Source: Smithellaceae bacterium (lineage in GTDB: Bacteria > Desulfobacterota > Syntrophia > Syntrophales > Smithellaceae). From it: DNA of 64,000 nucleotides. Of this stretch, positions 1 to 8,038 are shown one piece after another. The first letter of the stretch is position 1; each line of letters starts with the position of its first letter. Where the stretch lies: positions 1 through 64,000 of the forward strand of contig JAUYFM010000041.1 in the NCBI GenBank assembly GCA_030690945.1. The letters run 5' to 3'. A program made the translations under genes and the position numbers. Below the pieces are notes generated by a model. It saw nothing but the letters and a program-made list of their open reading frames with translations. It was not told where the DNA came from and ran no database searches.

Positions 1-323
1 CCTTCCCTGAAATATTCTTCGGGAAGGTTTACAGATTCCGCTATGCGTTTTCAAGTCGAAGACAAACATAAATTGCATCTTTCGTGAAATATGTTAACCT
101 TTTACAAATCTTAATTGTCGGTTATTCCGGACAGTAGTGAATGATAATGTAAACACGTAGGGAACGGTCGCGACCGTTCCCTACAAATACATTAAGGAAA
201 CACTTGATTTAGAAATGGAATTAGAAATCAGGCGTCGGGAGTGAAACAGAGATCAAAGCCCGATAGCAAGTACGAATCAATGACGCTCAATGTCGAATTG
301 TGTTGAGGATTACCGTTTAAAAA
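1..323. other. Gene-free left edge with hairpins
   Basis: No coding frame is convincing here. Two structures stand out: an inverted repeat at 1-27 (arms CCTTCCC at 1-7 and GGGAAGG at 21-27), possibly the terminator of a gene left of the window, and a perfect 28-bp palindrome at 157-184. The rest is AT-rich sequence without a visible gene. The HD-GYP gene ends at 324 and reads leftwards into this stretch. Confidence 0.6.
157..184. repeat. Perfect 28-bp palindrome (REP-like)
   Basis: Two arms of 14 bases, GTAGGGAACGGTCG and its exact complement, meet with no spacer. It lies about 140 bases downstream of the stop of the HD-GYP gene. The form (GTAGGG at one end, CCCTAC at the other) is like REP or small palindromic repeats in many proteobacteria. 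It could also act as a transcription stop for the signalling operon, but no T-run follows. Confidence 0.7.
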
Positions 324-2492
324 TCAAGCCCCTTCAAGTTTAAACTCTTTTTCCCGAAATAATTTTAGGCAGGCATCTGCGACAGCTTCGTCGTAAAAGA
401 TACCTCTGTTCTTTTTGATCTCATTCAGAGCGGCATCAATGCCCAAGCCGGGACGATAGGGCCTGTGTGAGGCCATCGCTTCCACTACATCAGCCACAGC
501 CATAATACGGGCCTCCATGCAAATCTCTTCCCCCTTCAGGTGTCGTGGATAGCCGGAACCGTCCATTCGTTCATGGTGCTGGTAAACAATCTCTGCCAGC
601 GGCCACGGGGATTCCACATCCTTCAGCATCTCGTACCCTGTTCGGGCATGTTCCTTAATCAGAGAAAATTCAAGCTCGGATAGTTTCGTCGGTTTGGACA
701 ATATCTCCGCAGGAATGGATAATTTCCCGATATCATGAATGGAACCGGTCATACGGAGTCCCTCGATTGTATCCTGAGGTAATCCCATCTCCGTGGCAAT
801 GGCACGGGCAAGATCGGCAGACCGAGTCTGGTGGCCGGCCGTATAGGGATCTCTGGACTCCACAGCAGACACCATGACCTGAATGGTGGCGGCAAACGAT
901 TTCCTGAGACTTTCGAGGGTCTGCTGGAGTTGTTCCTCCGACTGCTTGCGGTCGGTGATGTCGCGTATGATGCAGATGTAGCCCGAGACCGTCCCATCTG
1001 TTTTTCGTAGGATCGTTGCTGTAATCTCTCCGTGGAATATGGTCCCATCTTTCCGGAAACATTCATATTCAACTGCCGGGATATCCTCGCCATTCAAGCG
1101 GCGCCGCATGACTTGCGCGGCATAGTCCCTCGAAGACGGAGCGACCAACTGCAAAACATGAACGCCGACTATGTCACTTGGTGAGTCATAGCGGTACATT
1201 CGTCTTTGTGTGATGTTTGTATTCAAGATGTACCCCTCAGTACCGATTAGCATGATGGCGTCAGGAGAGGCATCGAATAGCTGCCGGTAACGTTTTTCGC
1301 TCTCCAGCAACGCCTCCTCCGTCCGCTTGCGGTCGGTGATATCAGTCGTTATATGAATGATCTTTTCAACTTGACCATGTTTATTCCGGATGGGGGTGCA
1401 GGAAACGAGAAAAACGCCCCCGAACGCTTCCACTTCTCTGGTAACGGTTTCGGCCTTACCCGACGCAAGCAAATTTTCCATGGGACAGCCCTTCGAGGGG
1501 GAGGCGGTATCCTTGCCATGAAAGACTTCATAGCATTTCTTGCCGAGGAGTTCTGTTTGGGAGAGGCCCGAGGCGCACACAACCGCCTTGTTGGCAGCAA
1601 TGATTCCATGCTGAGGATCAAGAATGACCGTGGGATGGCTAATGCCCTGAAAAATGCTCTCCCAATCCTCGCGTAACCGAATAATTTCCTCCTCCGCCTG
1701 CTTGCTCTCGGTGATGTCGTTGATCAAGTTTAGCGTCGCCGGCCGTCCCTCCCAGTCGATCAGAACCGCACTGACTTCGATCCAGTGAATCCGGCCGCTC
1801 TTGTCCACACCCCTGTAAATGTGCCGGGTCGCCGTCGTGTCGCCGTTGATCTTTTTGAGGTATCGTTGCTCTACTAGTTCTCGATCTTCCGGGTGGATGG
1901 TTTCCATGATGGGGATCGACAGGTATTCCTCCCGCGTGTAACCGGCCCACTCGAGCCCGCGATTCACGAACTTGGCCCTGCCATCCTGTACCACCACGAT
2001 GGCCTCGTTGACGCTTTCCACAAGAAGGCGGTATTTCTGCTCGCTCCTCTGCAGCGCCTCATCCGTCCGTTTGTGTTGGAGTCTTGATTCCGCCTCCTCC
2101 AACTCCCGTTCGATGACAGGAACAAGCCGCGACAGGTTGCCCTTCATCACATAGTCACGGGCGCCCAAGCGCATGCACGCTACCGCCGTCTCCTCACCGA
2201 TTGCGCCTGACACCATGATAAGGGGAATGTCAATTCCGGTCTCTTTCAACAGCGCAATGGCGGCGAGGCCGTTGAATCTCGGCATCTGGTAATCGCACAG
2301 AATGACATCCCACGGTTTCTTCCGGAGGGCATTTCGCATGGCTTCGGCATCTTCCACACGTTCATACAATGGATCGTAGCCGCCCTTCTTGAGCGCATGG
2401 ATCATCAACAGAACATCGTCTTCCGAATCTTCAACGATGAGAACACGCAGCGGCGGAAGCTCGCTCGTTTCAGAGGGGATTTTTTTTGCCAT
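324..2492 (-). CDS. REC-PAS-PAS-PAS-HD-GYP response regulator, probable c-di-GMP phosphodiesterase
   Basis: A 722-residue cytoplasmic protein. A receiver domain spans about 15-130, with acidic residues at 21-22, phospho-acceptor Asp67 in LCDYQMP and Lys117. Three PAS domains follow at about 153-265, 275-390 and 400-515. An HD-GYP domain runs from about 540 to 715, with HDIGK at 586-590 and HHERMDGSGYP at 639-649. Proteins with both signatures hydrolyse cyclic-di-GMP, so a phosphodiesterase output is the likely role. The start is placed at 2492 because AAAGGAAA sits just upstream; a frame extension to 2576 would encode the GTGAAGCG repeats and is unlikely to be translated. It is the last of three genes after a histidine kinase and a single-domain regulator, and probably receives phosphate from that kinase. 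Confidence in the domains is high; the actual signal is unknown. Confidence 0.9.
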   Translation of the reverse strand: MAKKIPSETSELPPLRVLIVEDSEDDVLLMIHALKKGGYDPLYERVEDAEAMRNALRKKPWDVILCDYQMPRFNGLAAIALLKETGIDIPLIMVSGAIGEETAVACMRLGARDYVMKGNLSRLVPVIERELEEAESRLQHKRTDEALQRSEQKYRLLVESVNEAIVVVQDGRAKFVNRGLEWAGYTREEYLSIPIMETIHPEDRELVEQRYLKKINGDTTATRHIYRGVDKSGRIHWIEVSAVLIDWEGRPATLNLINDITESKQAEEEIIRLREDWESIFQGISHPTVILDPQHGIIAANKAVVCASGLSQTELLGKKCYEVFHGKDTASPSKGCPMENLLASGKAETVTREVEAFGGVFLVSCTPIRNKHGQVEKIIHITTDITDRKRTEEALLESEKRYRQLFDASPDAIMLIGTEGYILNTNITQRRMYRYDSPSDIVGVHVLQLVAPSSRDYAAQVMRRRLNGEDIPAVEYECFRKDGTIFHGEITATILRKTDGTVSGYICIIRDITDRKQSEEQLQQTLESLRKSFAATIQVMVSAVESRDPYTAGHQTRSADLARAIATEMGLPQDTIEGLRMTGSIHDIGKLSIPAEILSKPTKLSELEFSLIKEHARTGYEMLKDVESPWPLAEIVYQHHERMDGSGYPRHLKGEEICMEARIMAVADVVEAMASHRPYRPGLGIDAALNEIKKNRGIFYDEAVADACLKLFREKEFKLEGA

Positions 2493-2514
2493 AGGAAACT
2501 TTCCTTTCGTCACT

Positions 2515-2632
2515 CGTATTACGTGAAGCGTGAAGCGTAGGAACTCGTGAAGCGTATCTCGTATTTCGCGCTTCACGCTTCACGAATTACGCTTCACGGG
2601 TTTTTTCGCTTCACGAGTTACGAATTACTTCC
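2515..2632. repeat. Short GTGAAGCG/CGCTTCAC repeat cluster, copy A
   Basis: Many copies of CGTGAAGCG and its complement CGCTTCACG are mixed with TATCTCGT and GAATTAC units, in both orientations. The cluster fills the spacer between the HD-GYP gene and the response regulator and reaches into the last codons of the regulator. A second cluster lies at 3092-3212. The lack of even spacing and the inverted orientation rule out a CRISPR array. Confidence 0.8.
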
Positions 2633-3067
2633 CGCCGGGGGAGGTTCATTCCAGATCAACCAGTAAAGCCCGAGGTGTTTGATTGCTTCAGCGAATTGAT
2701 CAAAACTAACGGGCTTGCGGACATAACTGTTGCAGCCCAGCTTGTACCCGTTGGTTTTGTCCTTCTCTTCTGCCGATGATGTAAGAATGACCACCGGAAG
2801 CAGGCGGGTGAGCTCATTCTGACGGATGCTTTTCAAGACCTCCAAGCCGTCAATCTTGGGCAGTTTAAGATCCAGCAGGATGACGACGGGCAGTTCCTTC
2901 ACATTCCGCCCGGCATGCACTCCCGTGCCGAACAGGTAATCCAGGGCCTCCACCCCATCTTTCGCAACAACCACCTTGTTTCCGATATTGTTCTTCCTGA
3001 AGGCCCGAATCGTTAATTCCACATCATCAGGATTGTCCTCCACCAGCAAAATGATTTTTTCATCCAT
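2618..3067 (-). CDS. Single-domain response regulator (Rcp1-like)
   Basis: A 149-residue stand-alone receiver. The acidic pocket is in VEDNPDD (about 9-15), the phospho-acceptor is Asp66 in LLDLKLP, Thr96/Ser97 is in ILTSSA, and Lys118 is in VRKPV. There is no output domain. Receivers with this VEDNPDD...FGTG style usually partner phytochrome-type or PAS histidine kinases and relay phosphate or regulate through protein contacts. AGGAGGAT lies just upstream of the start. The gene sits between its likely kinase (3216-5699) and an HD-GYP regulator. The last residues (PPAGSNS) are encoded at the edge of the GTGAAGCG repeat cluster, so the C-terminus may have been altered by repeat insertion. Confidence 0.9.
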   Translation of the reverse strand: MDEKIILLVEDNPDDVELTIRAFRKNNIGNKVVVAKDGVEALDYLFGTGVHAGRNVKELPVVILLDLKLPKIDGLEVLKSIRQNELTRLLPVVILTSSAEEKDKTNGYKLGCNSYVRKPVSFDQFAEAIKHLGLYWLIWNEPPPAGSNS

Positions 3068-3091
3068 TATAAATCCTCCTCTAAGTTCGTA

Positions 3092-3212
3092 TCTCGTGAA
3101 GCGAAAGAACCAGTGAAGCGTGAAACGTGAAGCGTATCTCGTCTTTCACGCTTCACGAGATACGAGATACGAATTCTGCTTCACGCTTCACGAGGTGCGC
3201 TTCACTGGTTTT
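3092..3212. repeat. Short GTGAAGCG/CGCTTCAC repeat cluster, copy B
   Basis: The same units as cluster A (CGTGAAGCG, CGCTTCACG, TATCTCGT, GAGATACGA) fill the spacer between the histidine kinase stop and the response regulator start. An internal inverted repeat, GTGAAGCGTATCTCGT against ACGAGATACG, would fold into a long hairpin. The two clusters bracket the 149-codon regulator gene. Confidence 0.8.
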
Positions 3213-3215
3213 ATT

Positions 3216-5699
3216 TTACGGTAACGTAAAATAAAAAACTGCTCCTTTGCCGATTTCTCCTTCTGCCCAGACACGGCCCCCATGGCGGGCAATGACCCGT
3301 TTAACCATCGCCAGGCCGATCCCCGTTCCCGGAAACTCATTGCTTGTATGGAGACGTTGAAAAGCGCCGAACAGCTTATCCGCGTAGGCCATGTCAAGCC
3401 CCACACCATTGTCCCGGACAAAACAAACTGTCTCTCCATCCTTGGCCACGGCGCCGAACTCGATCCGTGGATGCACTATATTATCCGTGAACTTCCACGC
3501 ATTGTCGAGAAGTTCCTCCATGACCATCTTCAACAGGGAGGGGTCTCCCTGAACCATGATCCCCTCCTGGATGGTCGCATCAACAATTTTTTCGGGACTA
3601 TTCTTCCGGCATGTCTCCGCAATGCCCCTGACCATGCTGCTCAAGTCAATGGGTTCAAGTTTGATTTCGGATCTGATCACTTTCAGGAGCTTCAGCATGT
3701 CGTCGATCAGAAAACCCATCTTCTGGGTCGCCTTGCGCACCCGCCCCAGATAACCCTTCCCCGTATCATCCAACCTGTCTCCATACTCTTCAAGCAGGGC
3801 CAGGCTGAAACCGTCGACGCTCCGCAGCGGCGCCCGCAGGTCATGGGAAATGGAGTAACTGACGGACTCCAGCTCACGGGTCGAGGCTTCCAGTTGCGCC
3901 GTGCGTTCCCGGACGCGCTGCTCTAACTCCGTGTTCAGCTTCTTGATCTCTTCTTCGGTTTTCTTACGATCGGTAATGTCTTGTCCTTGGGCAATGGTCG
4001 CAATGACTGTCCTACCATCCGGGCTATAAATGGTTGCTGAGTTCCAGAGAACGGTGCGCACCGATCCATCGCGGTTAAGAATCGGAATCTCTATCACCTC
4101 CCACTGCTCCCCTCCTGTCGTCTGCCGGATATGCCCAAGACATTCTTCCCGCCTCTCTTCTGGAAAGAGCAGACCGATTCCCCTTCCCAGAACCCCCTCA
4201 GCTTTCCAGCCCGCCAGTTCTTCAAAGGCGTGGTTGAAACGGGTGATTATGAACTGCGGATTCCAGACGATAATAGGGGCATTGGCATAGCCGATAAGTT
4301 TGTCGAGATAGTCGTTTGTTTCGCGAAGCGTATCCTCCGTGCGCTTTCGTTCGGTGATGTCATCAAAAACGGCAACAATTTCACCTGATGGCAGCTTGTA
4401 TACGTGATTTTCTACCCAGAATGTGAGACGGTCATCCGCATATTGGGAGGAAGGATAATCCTCTGCTTTCTCTGTTTTCCATACCCGCTGAAAAACATCA
4501 AAAAGACCTAATTGTTTGACACCCGGAAAAACGTCACAAACACTTCTACCAATAAAATTTGTGTAAACACGGGTGATTTTTTGTCCCGCTTCATTGAGGT
4601 CCGATATAATAAAATCTGCGCCGCCATCTGTTGCCCTATAGACCGCAACACCACTGCTCATGTTGTCAAACAGTTCACGGAACCGCGTTTCGCTTGTCTG
4701 CAGTTCTTTTTCTGCCCGCAACTGCTCCTGGAGCTGCTGAGCCGTCATCTGCTTTCTTGAATAGGCGAGAAATAAAATGATGGCTAGGAACAGCAGAAAA
4801 GCAATGGCCGTCACCTGGATATAGTATGCGGACTCTGACAGGAAGATGCTGCGTTTATCCCGTTCCACGAAGACGGTCCAGCCAATATTGGCCATCGGGG
4901 CAAATGAGATGTAGCGTGTCCTGCCGGCGAGGTCGGGGGCATCAACCGTGAAGGTGTTCTTTTTTGCGGCCATCGCTTTTTTTACGCCGGGGTGGAATGG
5001 ATAAGTTTTTATCTCTTTTTTATTAACATGTTCGCTGCTGTATATGATCTGGCCTTTCCTGTCCGTGACCGTGATGATATTGGCAGGATCGAGGGACGCC
5101 TTCTTGATGAGGTTGCCCAACGTGACCGTCCGATTGGTGTTCTGCAGGATGCCGATCGCTTCCCCCGTTTTACTAAATATCGGGACGCCTATGGAGATAG
5201 CGAGATCTTTTTCTGCAACTATCCGCAGATATACATCCGATATGTTGGGTTTCCATTCTTTACTGATATCCTTGTACCAGTCCCGATAGGCAAAGTTCTT
5301 CCCTAACACCTCCGGACGCTCGGGATAAGTGCACCAGATTGTGCCCTGTCTGTCGGTGATAATCACGCTGTCAATGTCGCTGTTGGTTTTTGCCAGGTCG
5401 ATCAGATGCACCATTGCTTTCTTGGCGTTCTTATCTCTGACATCCTGGAGCAGGAGCGGCCGATTGCTGTAGGCCTCCATGATACTGACGATCTTTTTGA
5501 GATGTTCATCCAGTACCAGGGAAAGGAGATTTGCGTCTGACCTGTCCTCTTTTAAGGCCTTCTCAGTGTTGATCGTATGATGTCGATAGCAGAGGAAGGA
5601 AGTTACTGCAGAGAGGATGACGAAAGCCAAGGCAATCATCAGGAGGATATACCGGCGTTCCAGAAGCCAGAAATGAGTTGGATTGTCCTTCTCAGCCAT
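3216..5699 (-). CDS. Membrane histidine kinase, Cache-PAS-PAS-HisKA-HATPase
   Basis: An 827-residue inner-membrane sensor kinase. The first membrane helix is at about 17-38. An extracytoplasmic double-Cache-like sensor spans about 42-285, and a second helix about 293-313. Two PAS domains follow at about 335-450 and 460-578, each ending in a DIT[ED]RK motif. A short coiled coil leads to a HisKA domain with phospho-accepting His619 in SISHDLRAPLR. The ATPase domain (about 712-827) shows the N box ELLDNAWKF, the G1 box DNGVGLD and the G2 box GTGIGLAMVK. AAGGAAAA precedes the start. Cache sensors usually bind small metabolites, but the ligand cannot be read from the sequence. It heads a set with a receiver protein and an HD-GYP protein, which suggests a signal-to-c-di-GMP route. 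Confidence 0.9.
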   Translation of the reverse strand: MAEKDNPTHFWLLERRYILLMIALAFVILSAVTSFLCYRHHTINTEKALKEDRSDANLLSLVLDEHLKKIVSIMEAYSNRPLLLQDVRDKNAKKAMVHLIDLAKTNSDIDSVIITDRQGTIWCTYPERPEVLGKNFAYRDWYKDISKEWKPNISDVYLRIVAEKDLAISIGVPIFSKTGEAIGILQNTNRTVTLGNLIKKASLDPANIITVTDRKGQIIYSSEHVNKKEIKTYPFHPGVKKAMAAKKNTFTVDAPDLAGRTRYISFAPMANIGWTVFVERDKRSIFLSESAYYIQVTAIAFLLFLAIILFLAYSRKQMTAQQLQEQLRAEKELQTSETRFRELFDNMSSGVAVYRATDGGADFIISDLNEAGQKITRVYTNFIGRSVCDVFPGVKQLGLFDVFQRVWKTEKAEDYPSSQYADDRLTFWVENHVYKLPSGEIVAVFDDITERKRTEDTLRETNDYLDKLIGYANAPIIVWNPQFIITRFNHAFEELAGWKAEGVLGRGIGLLFPEERREECLGHIRQTTGGEQWEVIEIPILNRDGSVRTVLWNSATIYSPDGRTVIATIAQGQDITDRKKTEEEIKKLNTELEQRVRERTAQLEASTRELESVSYSISHDLRAPLRSVDGFSLALLEEYGDRLDDTGKGYLGRVRKATQKMGFLIDDMLKLLKVIRSEIKLEPIDLSSMVRGIAETCRKNSPEKIVDATIQEGIMVQGDPSLLKMVMEELLDNAWKFTDNIVHPRIEFGAVAKDGETVCFVRDNGVGLDMAYADKLFGAFQRLHTSNEFPGTGIGLAMVKRVIARHGGRVWAEGEIGKGAVFYFTLP

Positions 5700-6035
5700 A
5701 TTGTTTTCCTTTCTCCTTGTTATCTGTCATGGAGAACCAAAGACCCCCGCAGAGCAGCCGCCAAGGAGACAACTCATCCGGTTACGGAATGGTAATATTT
5801 CTTTCTGTATACAACAAGTTAGAATGGGGGGGGGGGGGGGTAGCTTCAGGCCGCTGTGTGGAATAGGCCAATCTAAGCACCCGGGTTTATCATGGATTCC
5901 TTTCAGCATTGACCCTCCCCCTATGATGACTGATGGTGATGAAAATATAGCCAAGCCGGTTCGTTGACGTGTCACAAATACGCCACTCTCAAACATAAAT
6001 CAATATGATTTTAGGGTCGCAAAACCCCCTTATAT
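5700..6035. other. Intergenic region with a poly-G tract
   Basis: About 336 bases between the histidine kinase start and the M24 peptidase stop. No credible gene is seen; short frames here lack ribosome sites and family features. The only striking feature is a run of 15 G at 5826-5840. A weak hairpin (GGG...CCC around 6013-6029 on the minus strand) just after the peptidase stop could be a terminator, but this is not firm. Confidence 0.5.
5826..5840. repeat. Poly-G tract of 15 bases
   Basis: An uninterrupted run of 15 G on the plus strand, in non-coding DNA about 130 bases upstream of the histidine kinase start. Tracts of this length mutate by slippage. It could tune kinase promoter activity, or be a sequencing or assembly length error. 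Confidence 0.85.
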
Positions 6036-7259
6036 TTACGATATTTCTTCAATCCCCAGCGGATATTTCGATAAGACCTCGCAACCGCCTTTGACGATGA
6101 CAATATCATTTTCATAACGGAATCCGATATTCTCTTCCGGCGCGGCATACTGCATCGCGCAGACGACCATTTCGTTTTCCTGATAGACGTGATCCTGATC
6201 CGTCCAGTAAGGGAGGTCGGGATTGACGACGGCGCCGATCCGCCACTCATCGCCAAAAAGGCCGATCCCGTGTTCGCAGGCCGGCTGAATAAAATCACCA
6301 CAGCCGCGCGATTCCGCAAAGTCCATCATGATGGCGGCAAGCGTTCCTGGCGTTGTCCCGGCGCGATAATTGTCAATGACCTTCTGAATAATCGCGACAA
6401 AATTATCCGCGTGCCAGCGCTGACGTTTGGTGGCGGGCCCGATCAGATAATTATGCGAGTGGTCGCCCAGCGCCAGTTTGAACATCGCGTGAAAATCCAG
6501 CATCAACGGTTCGCCCGCCATGATCTCTTTGGTGGTGGGAGGCGTGCAGGCGCCGAGCCCCGTGCGAAATCCGCTGGATATTTCATTGAGCCCCGCAAAA
6601 TTCCACTCCGACACACTACCCGCTTTGCGCATGGCCAGCGCGGCGATACCGGCAATCACGGTTTCCGTCATGCCTTTGTAGCCGCCGTTATCCAGCGCCG
6701 CGCGCGCCGCCTTGTGTCCTTCGTCAACAATCAGCGAGGCGGTGCGGAAACGTTCAATGGTGCCTTTGTCTTTGATCAGAGAAAGAGCATCAACAAGGTC
6801 GTGCGAGTTGACCCATTCAAAACCGGGGAGCGCATCTTTAAAATGGGTGTATTCCCAGTGCGACAGATTTCCTTCAGCTGTGTAAGTGGAAATCCCGTCC
6901 TCGAAGCCCAGGCGCCCCTTCCGGATGCCAAGTTCGTCTTTGATAAAATCCGTGATGGCGGAGACCTGATCCATGCCGCCCATCGGTCCGTAGGCGCGGA
7001 CATGGTCGCCGTCCAGCCACGTTTCGTCGCCCACGCGCAGCGCATCGACCACAAATGTAAAATAGGTGGGCTGTCCTTCGGGCGGAATAATCAGATAACT
7101 TCGCCACGGGCAGAAGGTATCCATCACAAAACTCATGGTACGGATGCGCGAACCGAGATAAACGTCAATGCCGCGCTGATGCATCTGGGATTGGATCGCC
7201 TTCACGCGTCCCGGATTGTCGATATAATACTTGTCCTGGGGGTTTAATCTTCTGGTCAT
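6036..7259 (-). CDS. M24 (creatinase/aminopeptidase P-like) metallopeptidase homologue
   Basis: A 407-residue cytoplasmic protein. An N-terminal creatinase-type domain (about 10-165) is followed by a pita-bread M24 domain (about 170-400). Visible metal-ligand positions are Asp255 (LDFHA), Asp266 (GDHSHN), His330 (ACEHGIG) and Glu383 (RYEND). The fifth usual ligand, Glu in the pattern MVFTIEP, appears to be Met369 (MVVCAMQ). This puts normal di-metal peptidase activity in doubt and points to a creatinase-like or other carbon-nitrogen hydrolase variant. The start has AAAGGGAG nine bases upstream. It lies 14 bases after the SCP2 gene and is probably co-transcribed with it. The substrate is unknown. 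Confidence 0.75.
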   Translation of the reverse strand: MTRRLNPQDKYYIDNPGRVKAIQSQMHQRGIDVYLGSRIRTMSFVMDTFCPWRSYLIIPPEGQPTYFTFVVDALRVGDETWLDGDHVRAYGPMGGMDQVSAITDFIKDELGIRKGRLGFEDGISTYTAEGNLSHWEYTHFKDALPGFEWVNSHDLVDALSLIKDKGTIERFRTASLIVDEGHKAARAALDNGGYKGMTETVIAGIAALAMRKAGSVSEWNFAGLNEISSGFRTGLGACTPPTTKEIMAGEPLMLDFHAMFKLALGDHSHNYLIGPATKRQRWHADNFVAIIQKVIDNYRAGTTPGTLAAIMMDFAESRGCGDFIQPACEHGIGLFGDEWRIGAVVNPDLPYWTDQDHVYQENEMVVCAMQYAAPEENIGFRYENDIVIVKGGCEVLSKYPLGIEEIS

Positions 7260-7273
7260 ATTTTTGTCTCCCT

Positions 7274-7675
7274 TTAATACTGAGTTGGAATCCGGGCCAG
7301 AACTTTGTTCAGACGGTCGGACACGGCTGCCAGTTTGAGCGCTTTGGCCAGATTGCCCTTGAGCTTAAGCTTTCCGGTCATCAAAGCCTTTTGCGCGCCA
7401 AGTTCCGCGCGGGAAATTCTGGAAAAAGTTTCATAATCGCCGATGATTCGAAACTCCCCCTGGGGAGGATCGCCTACTCCCGTTTCCACGCGGGTGACCT
7501 TCCCTTCTTTGCATTCAATAAAAAGAAATTGCTCCTCCCCGCCCGGACAGTTTTTGTAAATATTGGACATCGATGTGGTGACGTTATTCATTTTTTCCGG
7601 GGTAAGTTCCGATTGAAGCCTTTTGAGCGCCTCATCGCGCCATGACGGGCCTAAATAAGCGTGCAGATCTGACAT
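7274..7675 (-). CDS. SCP2 sterol-carrier domain protein
   Basis: A 133-residue soluble protein with an SCP2-like fold: an N-terminal helix with alternating charge, beta strands around EEQFLFIECKEGKVTRVE, and the typical C-terminal segment GAQKALMTGKLKLKGNLAKALKLA. Such domains bind lipids or acyl-CoA; bacterial roles are mostly unproven. The start at 7675 is chosen over an upstream frame start because AGGAGGAG lies directly before it. It is the first gene of a probable two-gene operon with the M24 protein. A 10-bp inverted repeat lies in its leader at 7701-7722. Confidence 0.75.
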   Translation of the reverse strand: MSDLHAYLGPSWRDEALKRLQSELTPEKMNNVTTSMSNIYKNCPGGEEQFLFIECKEGKVTRVETGVGDPPQGEFRIIGDYETFSRISRAELGAQKALMTGKLKLKGNLAKALKLAAVSDRLNKVLARIPTQY

Positions 7676-7700
7676 ATGGACTCCTCCTGTCTTGTTTGTT

Positions 7701-7722
7701 GGCCGGCATGGGCATGCCGGCC
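7701..7722. repeat. 10-bp-arm inverted repeat in the SCP2 leader
   Basis: Arms GGCCGGCATG (7701-7710) and CATGCCGGCC (7713-7722) with a 2-base spacer lie 25 bases upstream of the SCP2 start. It could be a REP-type palindrome or an operator or attenuator. No T-run follows in the direction of transcription. Confidence 0.6.
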
Positions 7723-7766
7723 GGACCAATTTTGTTTACAGGCTACCTATCCTGTCAACGATACGC

Positions 7767-7830
7767 TGTCATTTCGAAGGAGTCATAACGACTGAGAAAT
7801 CTTAGATTTCTCCCTGCGGTCGAAATGACA
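7767..7830. repeat. 64-base palindromic repeat element (TGTCATTTCGA family)
   Basis: Outer arms TGTCATTTCGA (7767-7777) and TCGAAATGACA (7820-7830) enclose an inner hairpin, GAGAAATC-TTA-GATTTCTC (7794-7812). From memory, repeats of this exact style (TGTCATTTCGA...GAGAAATCT...TCGAAATGACA) are scattered through many deltaproteobacterial and other genomes. It is probably a small non-autonomous palindromic element. It is non-coding. Confidence 0.75.
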
Positions 7831-8038
7831 TTTCTTGATTGACGAGACACTACGTATCCTCTTCAAGACAAATTAATAACGAATATCTTTCGCTCGCGGA
7901 AACTATAGGAGCAAAAGAAAGGTATGTCAACACCGTAAAAAACACAGCGGAATGGTATCCGATTTTAACAACATTTAACTTGACAAATAAATCGGCCATG
8001 TTATTTAAAAGACACAATAATTCTCGTCAGGGAATGTC

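Larger units (their letters stand above)
7676..8038. other. Gap between SCP2 and the HEPN/MNT remnant
   Basis: Apart from the leader hairpin (7701-7722) and the 64-base structured repeat (7767-7830) no gene is supported. A frame through 7900-8030 has no recognisable content until it meets the HEPN C-terminal codons after 8070. The stretch is AT-rich and looks like decayed accessory DNA. Confidence 0.5.

Noticed and set aside
2493-2576. Longer N-terminus for the HD-GYP regulator
   Set aside because: It would translate repeat DNA; a good ribosome site stands before the ATG at 2492.
2515-3212. Possible CRISPR array in the GTGAAGCG repeats
   Set aside because: Units are only 8-10 bases, unevenly spaced and in both orientations, with no spacers of constant length and no cas gene.
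5727-5996. 89-codon minus-strand frame crossing the poly-G tract
   Set aside because: It reads the homopolymer as a proline run, with no ribosome site or family match.
6189-7247. Large plus-strand frame opposite the M24 gene
   Set aside because: It is the antisense shadow of a recognised protein and has no family motif or ribosome site.
7839-8038. Coding frame upstream of the HEPN C-terminal block
   Set aside because: No start with a ribosome site, and the residues have no family look except a short TTFNL stretch that may be chance.
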